Assembly (NCBI RefSeq): GCF_000760515.2
Contig: NW_013546711.1
Span: forward strand, 1-64,000
Direction: 5' to 3'
DNA: 64,000 bases
Source: Mitosporidium daphniae
Taxonomy: Eukaryota > Microsporidia
In this document: positions 42,583 to 53,337 of the stretch, piece by piece
Layout of the letters: every line of letters starts with the position of its first letter
How positions within the stretch are numbered: position 1 is the stretch's first letter
Notes under the pieces: generated by a model
What the model was told of the DNA's origin: nothing
What the model saw: only the letters and a program-made list of their open reading frames with translations
Databases searched by the model: none
Program-made: the position numbers and the translations under genes

Positions 42583-43398
42583 ATGTTGCAAGATCTGTTC
42601 CATACCAATGAAGACGATGCCGTCGCCGCCAGTTCTGGAGGCCAACCCCCACAAACGGTCCGGTCCTTTTCACATCATATGAAAACTCGACCCGTCGAGA
42701 TAAAGCTAACCCTGCTCAACCAACATCACTCACTCTGGGCAAATTGCCTATGGAATGCCAGTGTAGCAATTGCAGATCTGCTGGAAACAACGTTTCTTCC
42801 CCATTGTAGCGGAAAGCGTGTTCTTGAACTGGGATGCGGCGCGGGCCTCCCATCGCTTGTAGCGCATCAGCTTGATGCAAAGGAGGTCCTTCTCACCGAA
42901 TATCCAGAAGAAACCCTTTTAAAGATTGTTAACCAAAACATTTCTATAAACATCAAAAAGGGATCCTCCCATATCAAGGCTAGCGGTCTGCGATGGGGAG
43001 ATCGGCAGGAGATATCCAAAATCCGCGCTGCCTATCCAGATGGCTTTGATTTGATTATTCTCTCTGATTTGATTTTCAACCACTCTCAGCATATCCCGTT
43101 GTTGGCCACGGCATCGGCTCTTCTCAATAAAAATAGCCGCGACGCCATGCTTTTAGTGGCCTTTTCTCACCATCGGCCACACAAAATAAGCGAGGATTTG
43201 AACTTTTTCCATCTGGCTGCACATGGCCGCGCTCCCGAAGAGGCTGGACACAACGACACCTTTCCGGGGCTTTCTTTTCCGCCATTTATTGTGGTGAAGA
43301 CAGATACCATCGTGATGCAACCCATGTTTGAACATGACAAGGGCGACCCTGTGATCCGCTCCCAGGTCCATGTGTACACCCTAAAGCATGCCCAGTAA
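42583..43398 (+). CDS. EFM7/NNT1-like protein methyltransferase
   Basis: About 271 residues from the first ATG (MLQDLFHTNEDD). Class I SAM fold: HSLWANCLWNASVAIADLLE, motif I VLELGCGAGLPSLVA, LLTEYPEETLL, GFDLIILSDLIFNHSQH and VAFSHHRPHKISEDLNFF. These match Efm7 (formerly Nnt1), which methylates the N-terminus and Lys2 of eEF1A. A TTG-initiated extension exists but lacks an ATG. Other family-16 methyltransferases share motif I but not the SDLIFNHSQH and FSHHRPH blocks. Confidence 0.78.
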   Translation: MLQDLFHTNEDDAVAASSGGQPPQTVRSFSHHMKTRPVEIKLTLLNQHHSLWANCLWNASVAIADLLETTFLPHCSGKRVLELGCGAGLPSLVAHQLDAKEVLLTEYPEETLLKIVNQNISINIKKGSSHIKASGLRWGDRQEISKIRAAYPDGFDLIILSDLIFNHSQHIPLLATASALLNKNSRDAMLLVAFSHHRPHKISEDLNFFHLAAHGRAPEEAGHNDTFPGLSFPPFIVVKTDTIVMQPMFEHDKGDPVIRSQVHVYTLKHAQ

Positions 43399-43632
43399 TT
43401 ATTTAAACGACTGTACTCACTGCATGCTCGTTGATGCAATCACTAGGATAACGACATAAGTTTATTCAACACCATGTGGCATTTACTTGCTGCACTCCGC
43501 TTCAAACTCTTTGCCGTTTGAAATGGCCAATAATCACACTTGCACATCGGCTGGTAAGTTGCATGCCCAAATTCAATGGATTAATTTTCACATCGCACTT
43601 GGAAACTGGCGGCTTTGTGCATTTGAATTATC

Positions 43633-43944
43633 TCAACTGGCCACCTGCAAATGTGATACTGGCTCATCAAAAAGATCAATATCCATAGCATGAACCGGCG
43701 GCCTCCAGTGGCAATTTAAATACCCCAACCGCTGCAAGGTTTCAATTGACTCGAACAACAAATTACCGACCGGCACGCATAAACAGAAAGTTTGTAAAAA
43801 AATTAACCACTGGGCGCCCCGCCATATCGAAATCATAGTTGATAGAAAAAAAGAATTAAGTCTCTGCGCAGTGAACATAATTTGATTATAAAGCGTAGAA
43901 ATGGCACGCTCAACAAGAAAGCTCGTTGTTTGATGGAGTGACAT
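43633..43944 (-). CDS. possible small membrane protein
   Basis: A frame starting MSLHQTTSFLVERAI inside the last codons of ATM1 and running 103 residues, with one hydrophobic stretch (TMISIWRGAQWLIFLQTFCL). It would overlap ATM1 by 35 bp. No family recognised, and no AAATTT box could exist here without lying in ATM1. Could be an accidental frame in the ATM1 3' flank. Confidence 0.2.
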   Translation of the reverse strand: MSLHQTTSFLVERAISTLYNQIMFTAQRLNSFFLSTMISIWRGAQWLIFLQTFCLCVPVGNLLFESIETLQRLGYLNCHWRPPVHAMDIDLFDEPVSHLQVAS

Positions 43945-45952
43945 TCCACAAATCGGCAAAAGGGCCTGGAACGGCAAGCAAATCTTTCCAGTGGCCTTCT
44001 TGGAGAATAATCGGCTGTTTTGACATATCACTGCCAACTACAACAATCCAATCGGAAAAGTTTGCTACCGTTGGGATCGAATGTGTGACCATAACGAGAG
44101 GAATATTTCCAAGACCATCAAAGAGCGCCTCTAACACTCTGACTTCGGTAAGTGTGTCTAGCCAGGCAGTTGGTTCGTCCATAATGACCATCTCAAGGGC
44201 AGGAAGAGCTTGTCCATCCATTAATGGGGACGACAAATAGTTTCTTGCAAAAAGCCTCGCAAACGCTCTTGCAATCAAAACCCGTTGCCTTTCTCCGCCA
44301 GAAAGGCTACAACCGCGCTCGCCAACCTCCCTTGTCATCATCTCCAGTGGGAGATTGGCGGCAAGCATTGCATTTTGAACGATCTCCTTCAATTTGTCAT
44401 TTTGCAGGGGTGTCAGTTTTGCTTCCGGTTCGACCCCGTATGCAATATTTGCAAAGATGCTTCTAGAAAAAAGCTGCGAGACGTCTTGAGGGATCCAAAT
44501 GCATCGAGATCCCAGCTCCATGGCAAGTCTGCGTGCCAAAGTCGATTTTCCTCCACCAGAAGCCCCAACCAGCAATATTCGCCGCTTTCCAACCGGAAAC
44601 AGTGAACATGTACCCACATGGTGTATACTGGGTCCTTGTAGATCCAAACCTATCGATCCTTTCGCTTGCTGTTTGACTGCATCATCATATACCATGATCG
44701 CCTTGTGGCTAGTCGTGGAATCCTTCCTAGAGAGCATTTGGAGAAGAGACTCTACATCAGCGAGGGACTGGCGTCCCTCTCTATACGCCACTCCGAGAAA
44801 CCCAAGCGGATTTGCTAGTTGAAACAGAAGCCCGTGCATCAAAACGAGATCACCAGGTGTGGTTACAGCGCCTACAAGTCCAAGCCAAAGCATTGCTGCC
44901 ATAGAGCTTGTAATCAGAACACCTTGGACGCCGTTGAGAATGGCAAGCGAGGAGGCCGTTTTCAACGACGATTTCTCAAAATTCTCCAAAAGTCGTTCAT
45001 GTCTGCAATTCTCGACGACCCTTGCCTTTGGTGTTGTGTGAATGGCCTCGCTATTCAAAATGGACTCCAATAATGAGGCAGAGACTGCTGTCTCTGCGGC
45101 ATTCATTTGTGCACGAACAGAGAGCCTCCACTCCGAGATCACCATGGTCAATGTGGAGTAGAGCGTGACCCCGGTAATGGAAATGGCTGCGACATGCCAT
45201 CCAAAGTACGACCACAGCATACCAATGACCACGAGACACTCCAAAATTGTCGGCGTAATGTTCAGAAAAAGCGACGAAGTCAGGCCCTGAAGTGCTCTGG
45301 CACCCCGATCCAGGATTTTAATCACGTGGGCAACCGGTCGGCCAGTATCTCCTTGCCTCTCTAAAACGGGACTGGTAAGGGACTCGAATGCATATCGATT
45401 AATGTCTCTGATGACACCCTGTGTAACTTTTGAGAAACAAACGTTTCTCAACTCTACGAACCATTAAATTGATCTCGTTATCATACCGCCACTAAGCACG
45501 GACGCAAGGCGGGCCGCCGTCCACCCAAGCAATAGAAAAAACGGGGCACCAAGCATCGAAGATGCATCGGGAGCCACAACGGTAGAATCGATGATTTTCT
45601 TGAAAATCAGCGGTACTTGCACGTTGAGAACTTTGCTCAATGCCAGCAGCCCAATGGCAGAGCCAATCAATATCCTTCGCTGATTGAGAAAAAACGGCTC
45701 TTCCCGCCAGATAAATTTTTTCCATAAAAGCGCCAACGTGCCAATTGGATCCTTGGCTCCTGATTTTTTGACGACAGAGTAGCAACGTAAATTGCAGCCC
45801 CATGGCGCAAATGGTTTTGGAACAAGCATATTTCTGACATGGGGCGGTGCCAAGAATTTGGCATCCACAACAAAAGGCTGTGAAAAAACGGATGAGGCTC
45901 GCGTGGGCCATTGAGGGAGTATCTTTGAACGTCCAAAGCGAAACAGAGACAT
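43910..45952 (-). CDS. ATM1: mitochondrial ABC half-transporter Atm1 (ABCB7)
   Basis: Exports a glutathione-linked sulfur species from mitochondria for cytosolic Fe-S assembly. Two exons across a 33-nt intron (45453-45485) that restores LSGELRNVCFSKVTQGVIRD. The N-terminus is a presequence (MSLFRFGRSKILPQWPTRAS), followed by six membrane helices. Nucleotide-binding domain: Walker A GASGGGKST, signature LSGGERQRVLIARAF, Walker B VIMDEPTAWLD, and H-loop VTHSIPTV where AHRLSTI is usual. The NBD is clearly diverged but all catalytic elements remain. About 670 residues, normal for the family. Confidence 0.9.
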
Positions 45953-46244
45953 CGATAAAGCTTAGGCTGTCAATGAAAAAGCCACTCGCAATTAAAATTA
46001 ATTTGTGCTGAAAAATAAGTTCAGCTCCAAGTCAATTGAGAGATATTTTTGGCGAACATGAGATCCACATTTGGAGATAAAAATGGCTGGCAAGTGCAAT
46101 CGATGTGTGATTACTTTAAATTGTCGACCTTTGACGAGAGAACATTTGAAACACCTTGATTGAACCTGCACCTCGCATCCAGAAGACGTTGTGAGGCTTG
46201 CACGCCGACACGGGTTTGGACAAAATTTATTGCAAACAAACAAG

Positions 46245-47334
46245 TTACTGATATGCAGATCCATTGGCATCGCCAATGCAAGTGAGCAGCGGGACGATTT
46301 TGAAATTCCTTCTTATTATAAGGCTGATAATATCCTCTTGCTGTAAAAGCGTGGGCTCATAAAGATCATGCTGAAGCGAGATCCAACCGGGAGACTCGCG
46401 CGTGCCTGTGGCCACAGCAGCCTCATGGCTCGAGAGCCCGATATTGTTCGGCGGAAGGGCAGCCACAAACGACGCATATATCCTTGAAGGATGCTTACGG
46501 TAGTGCCTCCAATCATTTGAATCCAAGTTCCACAAGATGATGGTGTAATTCAACTGCTTCTGCAGAATGTTTTGCACACGCTCGTTGATTGAGCCATATG
46601 GGGGTCTCATAAACTTTGGGCGGACACCTACGAGTTGGAAAGCATATGGTACCCGCAGAGGCAAAGATCATGTCTGAAGTCTTTTTCATCTCGTCGATGA
46701 TTTCTTCGTCTGGGATGGTAGTAAGATCCGGATGGCTCCACGTGTGCGAGCCCAATACATGGCCCTCGGCGACAATTCTCTTGATAGTTGCTCGAGAAGA
46801 AGAAGTGTTAATATTTGATCCGATGACAAAAAAGGTTCCCTTGACTCCATAATCCCGAAGAATGTCGAGAATGCCATCTGTGAAGGAAGAGGGACCATCG
46901 TCAAAGGTGAGCGAAATAGCTTGTGGAATTGAGCATCCATAAAAGATCTTCTTGGATGAGACGGACCCTTTCTTGTCATTATTTTTGGGTTTCGGTTTTA
47001 CATCAAGTGACCTTTTGTCGTCAGCAGAAAATGCTTTTGCTTGGGGAGATGCAAAGTCAGTGGTGATTTCTTTTTTTGCAGGCGTATTCAGAGAAACGGT
47101 GGTCAGTGTGGAGTCCCAACATCCAAATATACATCCACTTTTGATGGTGCAGTGCTCTTCCGTATTTCCACAATGCCCATATTTGAAGCAACATGGATAG
47201 CTATGTGGACACACGTCCTTTGCCGTTTCCAGGGTGCATTTTATGGCGTCCACAATAAACGAAGAGTACGACAGACAAAAAAAGATCACAAGAAAAATGT
47301 TGCGCATAAACATATGTGGAAGAAGGAACCGCAT
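46245..47334 (-). CDS. chitin deacetylase with chitin-binding domain
   Basis: Secreted CE4 polysaccharide deacetylase converting chitin to chitosan. Two exons; a 25-nt intron (46628-46652) precedes motif 3. Signal peptide (residues about 10-30), then a hevein-type chitin-binding module (CPHSYPCCFKYGHCGNTEEH, eight Cys). A Lys/Ser linker and the NodB domain follow: motif 1 ISLTFDDGPSSFT (catalytic Asp), motif 2 SHTWSHPDL (metal His), motif 3 RPPYGS, and WISLQHDLYEP near the end (motif 5 His). Presumably acts on the wall or spore wall. About 350 residues. Confidence 0.92.
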
Positions 47335-47398
47335 CGATGCATCTTCTTATAAACGATCCAAAGATAAATTTTCATGATAAAGCATCGATTTTGACATG

Positions 47399-48030
47399 TC
47401 AAATGTTGGGGCCAAACAAATGGCGATAATACCAGCACTCTTGAAAGACTTCAATTTTTCGGAGAAATTTGAAATTCAGCGATTTGAACAGCCCAATGCT
47501 GGCGTCGTTCGATTCTAGGATCTTTGCAATTGCAATGCACGAGATTTCCTGTCCATTCAGTACGGCTTCTAAAGCGTTAAAACAATGCATACCGACATGG
47601 GAAATCAAATGCTCCAATGACTCTTTTGCAAATCCCTTTCTCCTGTTTTGAGAGTCGCCAATCATCACCTGAAGCTCGATCACCAGATCTGCCGACAGTG
47701 AGGGATGCTGGAATTCCTCGACCGGGCATAGCGTTGCATTAAGATCCCCAACCATCGTGTTATCGTAAATATCCTCTGCAATGATTGAGATCATCTCAGG
47801 ATCCCTTTCCCATCTGGCTTGGCATTGATATTGCTCCTCAATAGATGGAAAGCATTCCGAAGATGTGTTCTCTATGAGAGGATGAATGGAGATTGATTAC
47901 CAAGATTTTCTGGATCCGACATCCACTGATGATACCTTGGAACATGGCTCTTTGCATAGGGGACGTATCTTAGTCTGGCAGAAGGCTGTGAGCAGGCGGC
48001 TGTAACAATTTTTTCCTTTGGAAACATCAT
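47399..48030 (-). CDS. NAT9: NAT9-like GNAT N-acetyltransferase
   Basis: Two exons joined across a 29-nt intron. Product begins MMFPKEKIVTAACSQPSARL and contains LRYVPYAKSHVPRYHQWMSD, EEQYQCQARW, MVGDLNATL, the acetyl-CoA loop QNRRKGFAKESLEHL and NDASIGLFKSLNFKFL, the NAT9 pattern. Human NAT9 is reported to affect microtubule stability; the substrate is not settled. The start follows ATAAAAATTTAAATCCC, combining the AAATTT and CCC boxes. About 198 residues, matching the family. Confidence 0.85.
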
Positions 48031-48141
48031 GGTGTCAATGGGGATGGGATTTAAATTTTTATTCCGGAAATGTTTCCTACACTAAAAATCTTGAAAATTT
48101 ACAAGTAAAACTCAACGTCCCCTCTCCTCTCTAGCCAGGTA

Positions 48142-48771
48142 TCAATCAGAACGCCTTGATGAGAACAGGGTAAATAGGGTTCCGGTGATGACAGCAGCAA
48201 CGCCGCCCACAATAGCAATCCCGATCAGACCATCTACACAAATGAAAGGGACATCCAGGAACCTCTCGAAATTTTCTTTTTTATCAGGCGCTGTACGGCA
48301 AGTGCCTGTTCATTGGTTGGCTCGAAAGCCAAGAGGTCGTTTACGCATTTTCTGGCAGCCACGAGATCATCTTGGCGGTAGTAAGCAATCGCCAAATAAT
48401 ATAGACAATCTCGCTTTCTATCTGGAGATCGCTCGAGCAACTCTATCGATCAGAGAAACAGGACAACCTTTCAGCATAAGTATGCCTTTCTTGCAGTCAT
48501 TTTGGTACTTACTGCGAGTCAGTCCCCATGCATAGGAAAAAGTGACATCGTCTGTTGGCCCGTTTTTACCATCCCTTGTCTCTTTTTCATATACAAGTTC
48601 AAGAGCCTAAAAAGGTAACCATTGCAAAGCTACCCTTAGCTCTTCAATGGAAATTTCCAAAGCATTGATCTCAGGTGCAAATGAAATATACGAAGAATTG
48701 GAATCGCCATCGGAATCGCAAGATTCCAATATACTACCAATCGAGGAAAATGATGGCATTTGAAAGGACAT
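48142..48771 (-). CDS. FIS1: mitochondrial fission protein Fis1
   Basis: Tail-anchored outer-membrane adaptor for the dynamin-like fission GTPase. Four exons, introns of 27, 25 and 29 nt. Spliced TPR-like bundle: FSYAWGLTRSKYQNDCKKGI, LLERSPDRKRDCLYYLAIAY, YRQDDLVAARKCVNDLLAFE and PTNEQALAVQRLIKKKI. The tail anchor is DGLIGIAIVGGVAAVITGTL followed by a basic SSRRSD end. An acidic Ser-rich N-terminal extension (about 45 residues) precedes the usual start, which is uncommon. Each intron is needed to join conserved segments. Confidence 0.92.
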
Positions 48772-48821
48772 CGAATGAAAATATAAAATCGAGTGGATTT
48801 TAAATTGACCCTAAATCATCA

Positions 48822-48839
48822 TCATCATCATGATGATGA
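48822..48839. repeat. 18-bp perfect palindrome of ATC/GAT repeats
   Basis: TCATCATCATGATGATGA is its own reverse complement and extends left as further ATC units. It is centred about 60 bp upstream of the FIS1 ATG, so it may form a cruciform or bind a dimeric factor; simple-repeat origin is equally likely. Confidence 0.7.
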
Positions 48840-48996
48840 AAACTTTTAGTTGGACTTTAAACTGCCCGTAACACACCGGTGCATTTATTCCTTGACGGCC
48901 CATTGGTGTGTACACAATGCCAAGGCCTTTTAAATGCATTTATTTGCAATTAATTTGAAAATATCGACAAATTTGACCAGTTGCCTTTTGATGGGA

Positions 48997-50385
48997 TTAA
49001 TTGGCCACTTTTTTGTCGCCAGTTGCCAGTAATTCCTTGAGCGATGCATGCTGAAAGGCGTAGAAAATCCGCTCGGTAGGCGAAAGGTTTCCATTTTCCG
49101 AAAGACAGCATTCAAGATTCAGTATGATATCCAAAGCAATCGATTTGCTCAACATGACAAGCTCGTTTTTGCTTGAACATAACAGTGGAAGTTGATATGA
49201 AAATAAAATAAATAAATTAGAAATGATCGAGTGTTGCTTGACAAACTTTTCTATTATTGGCTGGCCGCCAATCTTTATGCTTGATTGGATGCACTACAGG
49301 AAATTTCAATAAAAAGCTCGTACCTCGAGAATGGCAACCATGTCCGGCAAGCAAGATGCGCTCGATATTGAAAGCAAGTGAACCAGCAGGTGCTCGATGA
49401 TATGCCTTTTGCGAAAGATCTCTTCATCCAGCGAATTTTTCATTCCTTGGCGAAGGATTTTCAATATGAATGATCTTTTGACGGGCGCACTTTCTGGGAT
49501 GGTAGAAAACCAGAAATTGGTAAAAATAGGAAGGTCGTTCGAAATCAAAGTCGAATGAGAAATTAAAATTTTTACCAGCTCCGAATAAAGAGCGATCGAA
49601 AAGCTCGGCAAAGACGACAAAGCAGATGGCTGCTGATGGTTTTCAACCGTTAATACATTAGCATATTCGGCAAATAGCCTTGCAACAATGGGGGCCAGCT
49701 GTGTCTTGCCAGATGAAACGTCCCGCCGGTCTTGTTCGGAAAAGATATTCTGTACAAGTGTGGAGAGCCATCGTACAAGCCGCATCTCTGGAAAATCCTC
49801 GTTTACGATATTTGGAAGGAGAAATATTCTTTTAGAAAAAATATCAAGACATTGGAAGGCACCCTCTCGCATATAAGGACATTCTGAAGAAAGCATCACG
49901 ACCAACACAGCAAAGCAGTGGTGTGAAAAGAATAGTCGAAGAAACTTGCGATCAGCGGCCACGTTGCAGGGGTGATACCGAAGCAAAATCAAAAGGTAAT
50001 ACACCAAAAATTCTGGATCATAAATACTTTCGTCCATAAAGGGAAATGCAGGGTTTTCGTCGCTACAGCGATGTCCGGTACCAACAGCAGGGGTGAGGCA
50101 AAGATGCAGCGGGAAAAACTGAATCGTTTTGTACAGCCTACTTTTGTTGAGCGAATATATCCAGGCAGTAGGGTCACTCAGCTTGAACAAGGTGTTTGGT
50201 TTTGGGGCTGGACCTTCCAAAGCCAAAGACTGGGTGTTTCGACCTGCAAAGAGGACCTGATGTGCCAGAACAAGGTAAGAAGCATCCCGATCCATGTTCT
50301 TGATTTCCCTGAAAACCTTCCTATCCAAAGCGCTCAAAGAGGCCCCATACGTGCAGACGGTAGCCCATGCGACGCTGTCTATCAT
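48997..50385 (-). CDS. URB1-like protein, C-terminal region only
   Basis: Two exons across a 30-nt intron (49294-49323). About 450 residues. The chain is helical-repeat like, with SIYDPEFLVYYLLILLRYHP, LRLFFSHHCFAVLVVMLSSE and MREGAFQCLDIFSKR, resembling the C-terminal domain of Urb1/Npa1, a 60S pre-ribosome assembly factor. Urb1 is normally well over 1,000 residues, so either the long N-terminal part is lost or it is encoded by another gene; nothing continues upstream before a 67-bp divergent promoter. The call rests on this partial resemblance. Confidence 0.5.
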
Positions 50386-50452
50386 AAAGCCTTTTAAAAT
50401 ATATAAAGTTGACAAGCAACCCTAGCATTCCAAATTGTTATTTAAATTGCAA
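50386..50452. promoter_or_regulatory. 67-bp bidirectional promoter (URB1-like / small gene)
   Basis: Holds CAACCCTAGCATTCC (50417-50431) and AAATTGTTATTTAAATTGC, the two box types common here, with TATATATTTTAAAAGG on the URB1 side. The presence of start boxes facing right supports the small plus-strand gene. Confidence 0.5.
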
Positions 50453-50694
50453 ATGCCCAAATCAATGATTGGTGCATATCGGAATGTCAATGAAATGCCA
50501 CGTGGTGTGAAGAAAGCAGACCGTGACAAAGTGCAGACATTGCGAAAAGATTTGGGCCAAACCTCTTCCTAGAGACCTAGAGCAAAAATCCAGATCCAAG
50601 GATCCTACCGAATTCACCTGATCTACAGGATCTACATAGCCCACGCGCAAACATTCGCTTGTTGAATTTCTTAAAAGACTGGTTAAAGATTTAA
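50453..50694 (+). CDS. possible small spliced gene, unknown protein
   Basis: ATG directly after TTTAAATTGCAA opens MPKSMIGAYRNVNEMPRGVK KADRDK. An intron of about 50 nt (GTGCAG to CCTAG) would join it to SKNPDPRILPNSPDLQDLHS and PRANIRLLNFLKDWLKI, then TAA, giving about 64 residues. No family recognised. Supported by promoter boxes and an open spliced frame; the splice choice is not unique. Confidence 0.35.
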
Positions 50695-51003
50695 AAGGGC
50701 CAGATAAATGGCAAAAATGATCTCCAATTCCGGGACCATTGCTTAAATGCTTAATTTGATGAAAACATTTTGTTTTCAAATTGCGAAAGCTTTGCAACAG
50801 GACGCTTTTTACGGTGTGCTGCGAATTTTTTCATTGCTTATTAGTAAATTAGTCGAATCCGATATTTGCCATGTATCTTTGATTCTTAGCTCGTATTTAT
50901 GTAGCGGTAAGGCTACCCCGCCCCCCTCCAATACGGCAATTAAAATTTCAAGTTGAAAAACTGGCTGCAAATTTTATTTAATTTTAATTTTGATATCATT
51001 ACG

Positions 51004-53002
51004 ATGAGCGAAAACCAAGCTCCGTTTAATGCAGACGGGCAATCTGAACGGCCTCTTACTTCCGCATGGAGTGTTCACAAAACGGCAGAAGGAAAAACAT
51101 ATTACTATAACAAGGAAACCAAGAAAAGCTCGTGGGTAATCCCCACCGAGCTTGATGCCTCTGAAAAAAAGCCTGCCAATGTCGTGGTCGAGGATCCTAC
51201 CTTGCCTGCAGGGTGGAGCGCCTTTAAGACACCAGAAGGTATTGCATCTATTTTTACTTTTTTCGCTAGGCAAAATATATTACTTCAATTCTGAAGCCAA
51301 AAAATCTTCATGGACACATCCTCTTTCCAAAAATACGGTTCCACAACTGAGGGCATCGGAGATCGCAGAGATGATCCCGGAAGATCAGTTTTTCTATCTT
51401 CTCCGAAAATCGGGAATTTCTTCCGACTACACATGGGAATCGGCCCTTCGATTAATTATCAACGATCCAATCTATTCCTCCGCCCTTAAGACAGTTTCGG
51501 AGCGAAAGGAGGCTTTTGCAAAGTATCTTGTGTTGCAACGAGAGCGAGAAAGGACCTTGGCGGAAAAGGCAGAACAAGAGAAACGCATGGCATTTAAGGC
51601 GATTTTAGAAAAAACGCCGAAAATCCACCTCACTACAAGATGGCGCTCCGTTATGCCGCTATTCACTGGCGAGCCGGCTTTTCTGGCCCTTTCTTCTGAA
51701 AGGGAGCGAGAAATGATTTTTGAAGAGACAATAGACAAATTGAGAGAAGAAAAGCATGCCTTGGAGCTGGAGATGCAAAAGAAAATCAAGGGAAAACTTC
51801 GTATGCTGCTTGAAAAGATCAAGTGGTCATTCCATACGTGTTCGTGGGACACCATAATGCCTCAACTTGAGCAGCAGGATGAATGGCATCAAGAGGATCC
51901 GGATTTTAACGCCATCTCCAAATTGGATCTTTTACTTGCATATGAGAGCATTGTGTTGGAAGACCAGGAGGCTTTTTACCTTGAAGAGCGACGAAGGAAT
52001 GAACAGGAAAGAGCTGATGCAATTAGACGACGAATTTGTTTCGCTTTGCATTTGGAGTCCTTGGTCCACAAGGGGCTACTGACTTCGTCGTCCCAGTGGA
52101 TTGAAAATGCTTACCCAATAATCAAGGATTCTCCCGTATTCAAAGAGTTGCTTGAAAAAAACGCAAGTGGCAGCTGTCCACTGGATCTGTTCTATGATGT
52201 CATTGATAGGCTTGAAGCCGAACAGAGCGCCTTTAACGCCCAAGTTAATCGATACCTGCAAGAATATCCGCACGAGATCCTTACAGATCCAAAGGCTCTT
52301 GCTAATATTTACATCCACGCTGAGGAGATCTCGCAACGTTCAGAGGTTTTTTCTGGGCTTTCTCCGATTTCGCCAAGAAATCGCGCAATCAAGTCTTTTG
52401 TTCAGTCTCTTTTCCATCATTTAGAAAATCTCTTTTTTTCGTGCAGAGATTTCAGAGAAATTGTTCCTTTGCGTGATAAAGAATTTTCGTTGCGCCCCTT
52501 TTCTCTGTCTTCCAGAATTCCAACTGCAATGCTGGAGAAAAACTACAGAACAGGACTTCGTCGCCTCGTGTACTTTACATGTGCAGATGCTCTGCTTTCG
52601 CAAAAGCGCGAGGAAAAGAAAAGGAGCCATGCCGCCAAAAGGGTGCTTTATGATGAATTCAAGACTTATCTCAAGTCCAACCGCTCGTTTGTGCTAGCCC
52701 ACGACACCTGGGTTGCTTTCCGAGATCAGGTGTGGATTCCTACGCTTCAAACCGAATTTGGAGCGCTTGGTGAGCATCTCGCATGTCGCGCCTTTGAAAG
52801 GTTCAAGGAAAAAGCGGCCTCTAGCAATCCCAAACAGCAAAAGCTCGATGGAGGTGCTGAAGATACCATTGCTGCGAATTCCGCCCAATTGCCGGCAGCA
52901 TCAAGGCCTGTGGTTTTCAAGACCTTTTCCAGGGCCTCTACATCTGTGAGCATCTCCAGCGGCCGGCCAAGAGCCATCTCCTCATATTCCGATATTGCCT
53001 GA
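51004..53002 (+). CDS. PRP40: U1 snRNP-associated splicing factor Prp40 (WW-FF)
   Basis: Two exons; a 31-nt intron (51239-51269) lies within the second WW domain. WW1: LTSAWSVHKTAEGKTYYYN and KKSSWVIPTEL. WW2: LPAGWSAFKTPEGKIYYFN and KKSSWTHPL. FF repeats follow (for example IPEDQFFYLLRKSGISSDYT with W and YSSALKTVSERKEAF; KIKWSFHTCSWDTIMPQLE). About 655 residues. Prp40 bridges the 5' splice site (U1) to branch-point factors through its WW domains, of interest in a genome whose introns leave little room between the two. Confidence 0.92.
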
Positions 53003-53132
53003 TATTTAAATCTTTGATCACGTCGTATGTTTGCACAATAGCGTTAGATTGGGCGTGTTAGATTAAATGTACCATTGGACCCACCATACTATCGTTTCCA
53101 CCGCGAGGATTGCCGCCGCTAGGATCTTTTCC

Positions 53133-53337
53133 TTATGCCCCATCTTTAGCAGTGCTAAGGGGACGCTCGCTTTCACCATCAAGGGAACGTGCGTACAGCT
53201 GCATTCTGTATCTGGGTAAATACCTCGGTCATCAAAACAACAGCAAGTGAGTTCAATGGCCATTCAACGCACCGGCCTCGATAAAATTCACTCCCAATTT
53301 CGTGTGCAATGATGCTCGACTGGCTGGCTAAAGACAT
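53133..53337 (-). CDS. possible small spliced gene overlapping PGAP1
   Basis: ATG TCT TTA GCC starts inside the last codons of PGAP1 (10-bp overlap) and opens MSLASQSSIIAHEIGSEFYR GRCVEWPLNSLAVVLMTE. A 25-nt GT-AG intron then joins LYARSLDGESERPLSTAKDG A and TAA. About 59 residues, no family recognised. Supported by intron size and an AAATAA box before the ATG (within PGAP1). Confidence 0.35.

Noticed and set aside
44410-44426. tRNA B box GGTTCGACCCC
   Set aside because: Lies inside the ATM1 coding region without an A box.
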